Shown here piece after piece: positions 26,159 through 33,978 of a stretch of DNA of 41,392 nt. Under the pieces are notes generated by a model. The model did not search any database. It was not told the origin of the DNA and was given only the letters and a program-made list of their open reading frames with translations. The stretch is from positions 1 through 41,392 of the forward strand of contig WQVF01000031.1 in NCBI GenBank assembly GCA_009781725.1, given 5' to 3'. The position numbers and the translations under genes were made by a program. Source of the stretch: Defluviitaleaceae bacterium (lineage in GTDB: Bacteria > Bacillota > Clostridia > Lachnospirales > WQUN01). Numbering within the stretch: position 1 is the stretch's first letter; every line of letters begins with the position of its first letter.

Positions 26159-27172
26159 ATGCAGAGCCTATCTGTTGCTGTTGACATGGCAGGCTGTCCA
26201 AATCGTTGTCGCCATTGTTGGCTTGGCAATCATAGAAACGGCAAAATGACCACCCAAGAACTTTGTGATATAGCCCGTCAGTTTAGCGCATATGTACAGG
26301 AGCTGACCGTTCATAGTTGGTGGCGTGAGCCGGATTATCGTGATGACTATCGTGAGTTATGGGCCTTGGAGCAGGAGCTATCTTCTCCCGGTATGGCAAA
26401 ACGATTTGAGCTATTGTCCATATGGCGGCTGGCTCGTGATGAAAGTTATGCCTCATGGGCTGCGAATCTCGAGCCAAAGGTCTGCCAAATTTCCTTTTTT
26501 GGAATGGAGGAAAGCACAGACTGGGGCATACGCCGCAAGGGTGCCTTTCAAGATAATATGCTTGCAACCCAGAGACTGCTGGAAGTGGGGATTGCTCCAC
26601 GTTGGCAGTTATTCTTAACAAAGCGTAATCTTGATGATTTGGATGAATTCCTTCGATTGGTTTACAAGCTGGATTTGCATAAACATGGCGAAGTATTTAT
26701 AGGTGGGATTTCCCCTGAAGGTGCCGGTTACGAAATCGAAGGCCTTCGTATAGAAGAAAATGACCTGGCACTGATACCGAAGGAATTGATAGATATCTGT
26801 CGGGAGGGCACAGACCTCCTTGGCCAGCCGGAATATGTATTGCTTGAAGAACTGATGCAAGATAATTCACCCCCCAACCTCACAGCCAATGTCCATTGCA
26901 TATCCATAAACGCAGATTATGACGCCTATCCAAATATTGCCGAGCCAACAAGTTGGTGGAGGCTTGGCAATCTTAAATCCAATGGAGTAGACGCAATAAT
27001 TAAAACATACCTGGACGAAACCACTCCAGGTATGAAAGCAAACCGGGAAATACCTATATCCATGTTGGCTCGGAAGTATGGCAACCCAAATAGCAAAAAA
27101 CTATATCACAAAGACGACCTGATATCCCGCTGGATGCATGAGTGGGGTGTGGAACAAAAATCAATCATTTAA
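26159..27172 (+). CDS. Radical SAM protein of unknown specificity
   Basis: 337 residues. C13-x3-C17-x2-C20 (GCPNRCRHCWLG) is the radical SAM iron-sulfur motif at the very N-terminus. EVFIGGISPEG may be a later substrate-side strand. No second cysteine cluster of SPASM type is visible; the C-terminal half has a single well-separated Cys. The end (NPNSKKLYHKDDLISRWMHEWG) is distinctive but I do not recognise it. GGGGAGGGGAACC precedes the ATG. Downstream it overlaps the convergent radical SAM gene by 12 nt. Possible roles include tRNA or cofactor modification, but the sequence gives no substrate. Confidence 0.82.
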   Translation: MQSLSVAVDMAGCPNRCRHCWLGNHRNGKMTTQELCDIARQFSAYVQELTVHSWWREPDYRDDYRELWALEQELSSPGMAKRFELLSIWRLARDESYASWAANLEPKVCQISFFGMEESTDWGIRRKGAFQDNMLATQRLLEVGIAPRWQLFLTKRNLDDLDEFLRLVYKLDLHKHGEVFIGGISPEGAGYEIEGLRIEENDLALIPKELIDICREGTDLLGQPEYVLLEELMQDNSPPNLTANVHCISINADYDAYPNIAEPTSWWRLGNLKSNGVDAIIKTYLDETTPGMKANREIPISMLARKYGNPNSKKLYHKDDLISRWMHEWGVEQKSII

Positions 27173-28372
27173 TGGGCTTATGAGCAAGCTCTTATACACC
27201 TCGACACTATCACTTTTCTCCCCATCAAAAATCCCGTTACATGTAATAAAATGGCGGCTGCGTTTCAATGACACCCCAAGCTGCCTTAATACATCGTGAG
27301 TGATTTTGCACGACCTACGTGCCTTTATAATCCTTTTTGCATATGTTGTGCCTATGCCTGGGATGCGTATAAGCATCTCATAATCGGCCTTGTTTACCTC
27401 TACGGGGTATAAATGGATATTTCTGATTGCCCACGCTGCTTTGGGGTCAAAGTCATACGCCAGATTGGGATCAGATTCCGGCGCGATTTCCTCCGGTGTA
27501 AATCCGTATATTTCCATCAAACGGTCAGCCTGGTACAGTCGCTTCATCCGCCATACGGGTGTGGCAGTCTGAGGAAGGTCATTGTAGCCTTTGGCATCCC
27601 ATGTATAATGAAAAGGCGTGTAGTACACCCGTTTTAACTCGTATTTTTGATACAATGCATTTGACAGGCGCAATATTTCATAGTCCTTTTCATTGGTGCT
27701 ACCTGCCATTATCTGGGTTGCCTGGGATGAGGCTGTATAGGGTGAATGCCGGAAATTAGCTAACTTGTAATCCCGTCCCGCTTTAATAACATTGTGAATT
27801 TGCCGTAGGGGAGTGATGATTTTCTCCTTGCTCTTGTTTCGTGCAATCTGTGCATAGCCTTCGCTTTTGGCTACTTCGATATTTATGCTCATGCGGTTGG
27901 CGTAAAAACCTGTTTGGTGGATTAGCTCAGGGTCTGTTCCCGGCATGACTTTAGCGTGTATGAACCCTGTGTAGCGGTGTTCTTGCCTGATAATCCTTAG
28001 GGTTTCCAATATAAGTTCCCCTGTATAGTTGGCGTTTTTACAGATTGCAGAGGTAATAAAAACCCCCTGCCCGCATGACTTTGCCGCATTTACAGATATT
28101 TCAGCCATTTCTCTAGGGGAGTTGGTATAGCGGTCATTATTATCCAATCCAGCCCTAAGCCAACAATAGGCGCAGTTGAATATGCAGTCATTTGATAACA
28201 TCATTTTTGGAAGTGGCGGTAGGGTAGGTTTGGATTTTATTTCGTTTTTAATAGATGCCAAATCCGGGACATATACAGCATTGCCGTCGGAAACATCGAA
28301 AAGAGTGTCCCGCTGCATGAGATTGATTTTTGTGGTTAGGTCTAAGCTTTCCTTGATGAGAATGTTAGTCAT
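27161..28372 (-). CDS. Putative DNA modification/repair radical SAM protein (TIGR03916-like)
   Basis: 403 residues. The radical SAM cysteines are C63, C67 and C70 (DCIFNCAYCWLR). A helix-hairpin-helix segment near residues 345-395 (LIRIPGIGTTYAKRIIKARR) suggests nucleic acid binding. This combination, with AYDFDPKAAWAIRN before the HhH, is that of the family annotated as putative DNA modification/repair radical SAM proteins. Its usual partner, a DUF4130-type DNA metabolism protein, is not in the window. I chose the ATG at 28372 (GGCGGGTGA upstream) over a start at 28414. Divergent from the aminopeptidase-like gene, convergent with the other radical SAM gene. Confidence 0.85.
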   Translation of the reverse strand: MTNILIKESLDLTTKINLMQRDTLFDVSDGNAVYVPDLASIKNEIKSKPTLPPLPKMMLSNDCIFNCAYCWLRAGLDNNDRYTNSPREMAEISVNAAKSCGQGVFITSAICKNANYTGELILETLRIIRQEHRYTGFIHAKVMPGTDPELIHQTGFYANRMSINIEVAKSEGYAQIARNKSKEKIITPLRQIHNVIKAGRDYKLANFRHSPYTASSQATQIMAGSTNEKDYEILRLSNALYQKYELKRVYYTPFHYTWDAKGYNDLPQTATPVWRMKRLYQADRLMEIYGFTPEEIAPESDPNLAYDFDPKAAWAIRNIHLYPVEVNKADYEMLIRIPGIGTTYAKRIIKARRSCKITHDVLRQLGVSLKRSRHFITCNGIFDGEKSDSVEVYKSLLISPLND

Positions 28373-28447
28373 AATATTCACCCGCCTCGCATGTATGTTC
28401 GCAATATAGCACATAAATTCGTATTGGTCTAGATAGGAGTATGCATA

Positions 28448-29317
28448 ATGACTCGGTTTGTAAGATTAAATCAAGACAGCAAAGTTATTATCCTTACAGA
28501 TAATGAAATGCTGGCGTCTGCGAAGCTAATCCGACACAACAGCATAATCAACTTAGATGAAACAGAGGATTACGCAGCCATATATGACCTGACCCCAGAT
28601 GACTTACTAATCCTCCATATTGGAATACAGAGCTGGATGGGAAGGCATAAAAAATTAGCCCATGCATTCAACAAGCCTGATAATATTGCTGCAAAATATA
28701 TATGTATTCGCCCAACCATAACAGCAAAAGCACTATTGGAAGGGCTAAACACCCCAGCGGAAATAACCGATGCAGTAATAAAAAAATGCGGTAATCTGCC
28801 CTTAGGAAAACCTATCCGCGTGAAATCTAAATCAGGGACGGATACATCACTTGTATTAACAAACCGCTGGATAGCCCCATATACCGCTCACGAACCAGGG
28901 GACAATGCCTATCTCCCTCCCGCAGAAATAAGCTATGATGTGGAACTTGACTCAGCAAATGGCATAATAGTGGCAGATATAACCATCGGCGAATTGCGAG
29001 TAAGAGGTGAATTAGTTGACACCTTCGGCTTGGTAGATGAATCGGTTTCTTTACACATCACTGGTGGTGAAATTACAGACATCACAGGTGGGGAAATGGC
29101 AATGCACCTCAAAGCAAAGTTATGGAAGCTGCCCAAAAACTGCCGCAAGCTGGTAGAACTGGGCTTTGGCCTATCTCAAATGACCCCAAGTGGTATCATC
29201 GGCATAGATGAAAGCATTGCCGGGACTTGTCATTTTGGATTTGGCAGTGGAAGCGGGAATAAGGCTGATATCCATATGGATGTGGTAGTTGGGAAGTTTT
29301 CGGTGTTACTTTTCTAG
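28448..29317 (+). CDS. M29-type (AmpT/AmpS) aminopeptidase-like protein
   Basis: 289 residues, shorter than the ~370-410 of typical M29 enzymes because the N-terminal part is reduced. The C-terminal half shows LPPAEISYDVE...ANGIIVADI, ITGGEITDITGG and ELGFGLSQM...GIDESIAGTCHFGFGSG...DIHMDVVV. This follows the M29/COG2309 order, with the expected acidic ligand in IDES, His in GTCHFG and the H-x-D pair near the end. A metal-dependent peptidase role is plausible, but loss of N-terminal residues could make it inactive or specialised. AGGAG precedes the ATG. Divergently placed from the DNA-repair-type radical SAM gene, with 75 nt between. Confidence 0.68.
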   Translation: MTRFVRLNQDSKVIILTDNEMLASAKLIRHNSIINLDETEDYAAIYDLTPDDLLILHIGIQSWMGRHKKLAHAFNKPDNIAAKYICIRPTITAKALLEGLNTPAEITDAVIKKCGNLPLGKPIRVKSKSGTDTSLVLTNRWIAPYTAHEPGDNAYLPPAEISYDVELDSANGIIVADITIGELRVRGELVDTFGLVDESVSLHITGGEITDITGGEMAMHLKAKLWKLPKNCRKLVELGFGLSQMTPSGIIGIDESIAGTCHFGFGSGSGNKADIHMDVVVGKFSVLLF

Positions 29318-29433
29318 TTTTGTCACTTTTGCCAAAAGTTTTTTACCGTGTCATATGCAATGAAGGGAGCTTTGTGTGCCGAAACAAATTTCTAATTTCC
29401 TTGGGGTTTTGTTGTCAATGACTGTTTTTCCCA

Positions 29434-29483
29434 GGAAAAAGCCCGAACAAAGCTGGGCATGGAAATCCACATTTGTCGGGCTT
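29434..29483 (-). terminator. Intrinsic terminator downstream of the Rpn-type pseudogene
   Basis: On the minus strand AAGCCCGACAAA pairs with TTTGTTCGGGCTT (one bulged base) and is followed by TTTCC, giving five T in a row. It starts 30 nt past the stop of the pseudogene. The surrounding 29318-29433 shows no gene. Confidence 0.6.
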
Positions 29484-29512
29484 AGTGATTGATTGACGTG
29501 GAAAGGCTTGAA

Positions 29513-30252
29513 TTATGCGAGTTCTGGTAACATCCCTACAACATCGCTCTCGGACATGTTCATAATATTTGCGACTTCCATAATGGTAAAACCTTTGTCA
29601 ACAAGGGCTTTTATTCTATGTATCAATCCTCTGCAATTTGTCTTTCTTGCTCTGCTACCGCCCTAGCTTCTTGCACATCATAGTTTTCAATGGCCAACAT
29701 TTCACTCAAACCCCTTTCGTCTATATTCTCCACCAAAACGTCAATTTCATCCTGTGGCACAGTAATTTTACGTAGTAAAACGGTAATAACTTTAACCAGC
29801 AATTCCTTCAAATGGGTCGATACATTCATATCATTTAACCGTTGGATATACTCCTTTGGCAGTCTGCCCAACTCGCTAAACGCTTCGGCGGTTTTCTGCT
29901 TCAATCATCATAAACAGCGAAAGCACATCACCAAACTCTGCCAAATATGCGAAGCTGTAATCCTTCAAGCTAACCAGTTCATACTCAAGCTTGGAGATAT
30001 ACTTTTCAAAAATATCGCTTATTTCAGTTCTGTTTAAGAAATTAGCTGGATACGCTTTATGGTATCCCCATCTTTCTGTTCCGAAACCAAGGATAACAGA
30101 CGCTCGGTTACATCTTCGGTATTTGACGGGTCAATATTTTTTAGTATATCAATAGGGATAAAATTCCGTATAAAATCAGCAAAGAGTTCTGGCTCGTCAG
30201 GTATAGCTTTTATGCTGTTATCTTTTGCTTTGTGTATGACTGCCAAATGCAC
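29513..30252 (-). pseudogene. Decayed Rpn/YhgA-like nuclease (Transposase_31 family)
   Basis: Three separated pieces on one strand follow the order of Rpn/PD-(D/E)XK proteins. The N-terminus is DEPELFADFIRNFIPIDILKNI with LLSLVSEQKDGDTIKRIQL (30252-30034). The C-terminal helical part is FEKYISKLEYELVSLKDYS...AEFGDVLSLF (about 30020-29890), continuing into 29904-29623. The tail RIKALVDKGFTIMEVANIMNMS ends at 29513. The catalytic middle (the usual FVIAIVEHESEVN-like block) is deleted, and stops or frameshifts separate the pieces. Rpn proteins promote RecA-independent recombination. This copy cannot be functional. It borders the kinase operon, so transposon-like activity may have shaped that boundary. 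Confidence 0.8.
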
Positions 30253-30383
30253 ACCACCCTAAATGCCACAGCGGAAAGATATTTCTTGCTACAGCTGGGG
30301 CTTTTCTCATCATAATTATATGATACCCACGTTAAATCATCAACACGCATTGAAAGTGACTTTTGCGCGGCTTTTCACGCAAT

Positions 30384-31580
30384 CTACTCATCAAAAGAAA
30401 ATTCCCAAACATCCGCGTAAGTTGCGAGAGGGCAATCGGATAGTAAACAAAGAAGCAAGAAGCACTCATATGGGTTAGTGATATAAAGTTCACCCATCAT
30501 ACAATCGGTCAACATCGTATTTGTGTTTTCCATAAAGGCATTGTAACGGCTTTTATTATCATCACCATATGCTTTTGACTGGGAAAAGATGAAGAAGTTT
30601 AACGTCATTAAATCAAAGCGGTCTACAGCTACCGACCTTGACAAGAGTGAGGCTAAATGCTGTCGGCTTAACCGCTTGTTGCTAAAATACCGTGCTAGTT
30701 TTGAGGCCGATTGTTTTTGCAAGTTGCCACTATTATTTACTGGTGTACCGCAACATAATACCTTTTCTACTATGCCTTCATCAATATCATCAGGTGTCCA
30801 CATCTTGCGCTGGACACCCTCATATATTGAATCGATAACTGGCAATTCGGCTTCGTCGGCATTGTAATCATCGGCAATAAATATTTTGCATTGCTGGTAT
30901 AAATCAGAAAACCACTGCCATGCAGATACGCTATGCATGGGTGCATCATTTTCTTTTTTGAAGCTGCTTAAATAGCGCATTAAGGTTTCGTCATCCTTAA
31001 CGCTGATTATTGTGTCACGTATGCCTCTTGTTCTGTTTTCGTTGAATGCGAAGTCAGAAAGGGGCTCTAACTCATTGTATTGCCGTTTAAGGGATTCCAT
31101 TTTGGGAAAGTTGTAGCCGTTTTTATAACAGTACCAGTATATAATTTCTGCTGGGTCTTTGAAGTTAAAATCACGCTCTCGCAAGGCTTTTGTCAAAAAT
31201 TCCGAAACATCATCCACATTCATATTGAGCCCAAATCCTAGCAGGAATACAACTGAACGGATTACAGATGCTTGGGTCAACCAATTTTTTGTAAGCGCGC
31301 TCATTTTTGCGGTGGTTTCTGTAAAGGATTTGGGTGTACTATTTTCTGCAAAGGAGTTAATAATGAAACGCTGATAATCCTTGATGTCAATTTCTAGGAA
31401 ATCCCCTGTCATATTAGCCTTTACATAGACATGCCGCTTTAGATAGTCGCCGAATGGGATTAGTTTAATTTTACTAAGAATGAAATCGTAAATTGCTTCC
31501 GAATCATTATCTTGAAACTTTTCCAAGTCGATAGCGTCGAATGCTTCTTTTGACTGCCTTGTAAAGCTGAGTGTATTCAT
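30384..31580 (-). CDS. Unrecognised 398-residue protein, last gene of the kinase-FHA-ABC operon
   Basis: Soluble, with no signal or membrane segment and no family I recognise. It is rich in Lys, Asp, Phe and Tyr and looks mainly helical, e.g. DVSEFLTKALRERDFNFKDPAEIIYWYCYKNGYNFPKME and LARYFSNKRLSRQHLASLLSR. Only scattered cysteines occur (VLCCGTP). GGGAGG lies 8 nt before the ATG, and the gene begins 18 nt after the stop of the FHA-ABC gene, so it is surely part of that operon. Because it travels with a kinase, a phosphatase and a phosphothreonine reader, it may be a kinase substrate, an effector or a cytoplasmic partner of the transporter. Confidence 0.82.
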   Translation of the reverse strand: MNTLSFTRQSKEAFDAIDLEKFQDNDSEAIYDFILSKIKLIPFGDYLKRHVYVKANMTGDFLEIDIKDYQRFIINSFAENSTPKSFTETTAKMSALTKNWLTQASVIRSVVFLLGFGLNMNVDDVSEFLTKALRERDFNFKDPAEIIYWYCYKNGYNFPKMESLKRQYNELEPLSDFAFNENRTRGIRDTIISVKDDETLMRYLSSFKKENDAPMHSVSAWQWFSDLYQQCKIFIADDYNADEAELPVIDSIYEGVQRKMWTPDDIDEGIVEKVLCCGTPVNNSGNLQKQSASKLARYFSNKRLSRQHLASLLSRSVAVDRFDLMTLNFFIFSQSKAYGDDNKSRYNAFMENTNTMLTDCMMGELYITNPYECFLLLCLLSDCPLATYADVWEFSFDE

Positions 31581-31598
31581 GTCATTTCCTCCCGTTGC

Positions 31599-33938
31599 TT
31601 AATCCTTTTCGTTTCCGATTTTTTGCAAGGCTAACCTTGCCAAGACCGAAAACACTACAACAAACAAGCATAATATAGCTATATTGAATGCAAAGTTTGA
31701 GCTTGTATAAGAAAAGAAGTTCTCGGCTTCACGGGGGATATCAAAGCCCGCCTGTTGTAGTCTGGTTGGTAAACTATTAAGGTTTGACGTTGTGCCATAC
31801 CCTGCAACTGAAAACCTACATATGGTCAACCATGAGAATATCTCTGCGGCACCTTCCATACGAAAAACTATGCCTGAGAATATGATTTGCGGCATAAGCA
31901 GAAATGGCACATAGGACGTAGCTTTATCAGCGTTTTTGGAAACAGATGACACAAAAAGCCCCATTGCCGCCGCAGACAGTGATGTAAAAAACGTGGTTAT
32001 CAAAAATTCTGCATACGGGCTAAATACAACGCCTTGGCTTGGAAGCCCTACCAGTAGCGCAAAGGCAGTAGTTAGTATAACAGATAGCACTGCACATATT
32101 ATGGCCATCTTTAGCAGCTTAGACAGTATATATGCGTCCAGGCGTAGCCCGGCCATATATTCGCGCTTTAGTATAATACGCTCCTCGCAAATCTCTTGCA
32201 GGGAGTTAAACATACCAATCCAAAACGCGGCACATGATAGGACGAATAACAGATTTCTTGTTACGTCCAGTTGCTCGAATTGGTTGCCATCCTCTACTAC
32301 CCAGACAAAGAAAATAAGAATTGGGGCTTGAAGTAGTATTAATCCTAGCCGCTTGCGGTCATTAAGCAAAATGCGCATGTGCCGTCTTAACAAAACTATG
32401 GTTTGTGGCAATAGGGAACTTTGGGCAGTTGGTTTTTGATATGAGTTATTTCCCGCGGGGGGCGATACGGCTTTTTGCCCTCTTATGAACATATCCCTGT
32501 AGTATTGAGGATTGTCTTTTATCAGATTGTACACGTATACAAGGTCGTCAACATTGAAAAACCTCAACGCTTCCTGATACGTGCCACAGAAGCAAAGATA
32601 GCCCCCTGGCCCCATGAAAATAATCTTATCGCAAAGTTGCAAGTTTAATGTGCTGTGGGTGACGAAGATTATTGTCTTGCCGCTGGCAGCCATTAGTTTT
32701 AGGGTTTGCATTAGGTTTTGCTCTGTGCCCGGGTCTAGGCCAGAGGCTGGCTCGTCTAGGAAGAATAGGGTCGGGTTAGATAACAATTCCACTGCAATTG
32801 ATGTGCGCTTTTTTTGGCCTCCAGAAAGCTGCTTAATTAGTTTGTTTTCGTGGCCGGTTAGCTCTACAGTGGTTATGACATTGGCAACTGCACTTTGTCT
32901 TTCTCTTTCGGTTGTATCTGTTGGTAAGCGCAGTTTAGCGGCGTAGGTTAGCATATCTTGGACGGTTAGATTGTCAAACACGATATCCTGTTGCGGGACG
33001 TAGCCGATGATGTTTTTTAGTGCATCATAGTTTTGGTAAAGGTCTATGCCGTTTACATATGTGCTGCCGCTGGTGGCGCGGTCGTAGCCGCTTATGCAGT
33101 TCATTATTGTGGACTTGCCCGCGCCAGAGCCGCCTACTATTGCTACCATCTCGCATGGGTTTATGTCTAGGCTTACGTTGTTGCAAATGGTCTTTAGCTG
33201 TTTGCGGTTTTCGCTGTCTTTCACCTTTTTGACAATGTTATGGGCTTGTATGCCAAAGCCTCTGTTGAAGCAGCAATAAGAAAGTTGCCCATTGCTAAAA
33301 ATTAGCTGGGAATTGGTTATGATGATAATGTCTTTTTCACGAAGCTGGACTTTACCATCAACTTTTTTGCCGTTTATCATTATGCCGTTAGTGCTGTTAT
33401 TGTCCTGTAGGTAGTATTTGTTGGCTTTGGCAGTGATTTTGGCATGGGATTTGGAAACGCCTATGTGGTCTAGTACGACATCGCTGCTGGGGTCGCGGCC
33501 TATTGTTGTTGTCATGCGGTTTACTAGGCTTATGGTTTGCCAGCCGTTTTTGGTGTTGTGGCGGGTGAAGGATAATAGTACGCCACTTTGGGTTGTTTCG
33601 CGGCCATCATCTATGCGGATGTTGTCACCGTCTTGGATTACGTGGTGGGTGATGGCGTAGCCGTTTAGAATTAGGCCGTTTACGCTGTCAGTGTCTTCTA
33701 TGATGTATTGGCCGTTTTCCTTGCGGATTTGGCAGTGGCGGCGGGAGGCGTAGGGGGATTGTAGTTTAATGTCGGTTGAGTCACCTCGCCCTATGGTTAC
33801 TGTGTTTTTGGTGATGGTGGATAGGTCGATTTCGATGGGTGAGGATGTGCCGTCTATGATTGTTAGGTGCAGTGCGCCTGTGTTTACAATGATAGGTTGT
33901 TGATGGCGGGTTGTTTGGTTGAAAAACTGTTGTTCCAT
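31599..33938 (-). CDS. Double-FHA ABC transporter (ABCG-type half transporter)
   Basis: About 779 residues. FHA domain 1 lies at ~45-125 (TIGRGDSTDIKL...SRRHCQI) and FHA domain 2 at ~145-220 (TIGRDPSSDVVL...SKSHAKI...NSTNGIMING). Both keep the GR, SxxH and NG residues used to bind phosphothreonine. The ATPase domain has Walker A GGSGAGKST (~270), signature LSGGQKKR and Walker B LFFLDEPASGLD. Six or so membrane segments follow from ~535. The same order occurs in mycobacterial Rv1747, which the kinase PknF phosphorylates. AGGATGTGA spaced 8 nt supports the ATG at 33938; a GTG at 33950 is possible. The substrate is unknown, probably exported lipid or glycan. Confidence 0.92.
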   Translation of the reverse strand: MEQQFFNQTTRHQQPIIVNTGALHLTIIDGTSSPIEIDLSTITKNTVTIGRGDSTDIKLQSPYASRRHCQIRKENGQYIIEDTDSVNGLILNGYAITHHVIQDGDNIRIDDGRETTQSGVLLSFTRHNTKNGWQTISLVNRMTTTIGRDPSSDVVLDHIGVSKSHAKITAKANKYYLQDNNSTNGIMINGKKVDGKVQLREKDIIIITNSQLIFSNGQLSYCCFNRGFGIQAHNIVKKVKDSENRKQLKTICNNVSLDINPCEMVAIVGGSGAGKSTIMNCISGYDRATSGSTYVNGIDLYQNYDALKNIIGYVPQQDIVFDNLTVQDMLTYAAKLRLPTDTTERERQSAVANVITTVELTGHENKLIKQLSGGQKKRTSIAVELLSNPTLFFLDEPASGLDPGTEQNLMQTLKLMAASGKTIIFVTHSTLNLQLCDKIIFMGPGGYLCFCGTYQEALRFFNVDDLVYVYNLIKDNPQYYRDMFIRGQKAVSPPAGNNSYQKPTAQSSLLPQTIVLLRRHMRILLNDRKRLGLILLQAPILIFFVWVVEDGNQFEQLDVTRNLLFVLSCAAFWIGMFNSLQEICEERIILKREYMAGLRLDAYILSKLLKMAIICAVLSVILTTAFALLVGLPSQGVVFSPYAEFLITTFFTSLSAAAMGLFVSSVSKNADKATSYVPFLLMPQIIFSGIVFRMEGAAEIFSWLTICRFSVAGYGTTSNLNSLPTRLQQAGFDIPREAENFFSYTSSNFAFNIAILCLFVVVFSVLARLALQKIGNEKD

Positions 33939-33978
33939 TTGAATGTTCACATCCTTATGCTTAGAAGTCTGGAGTGTG

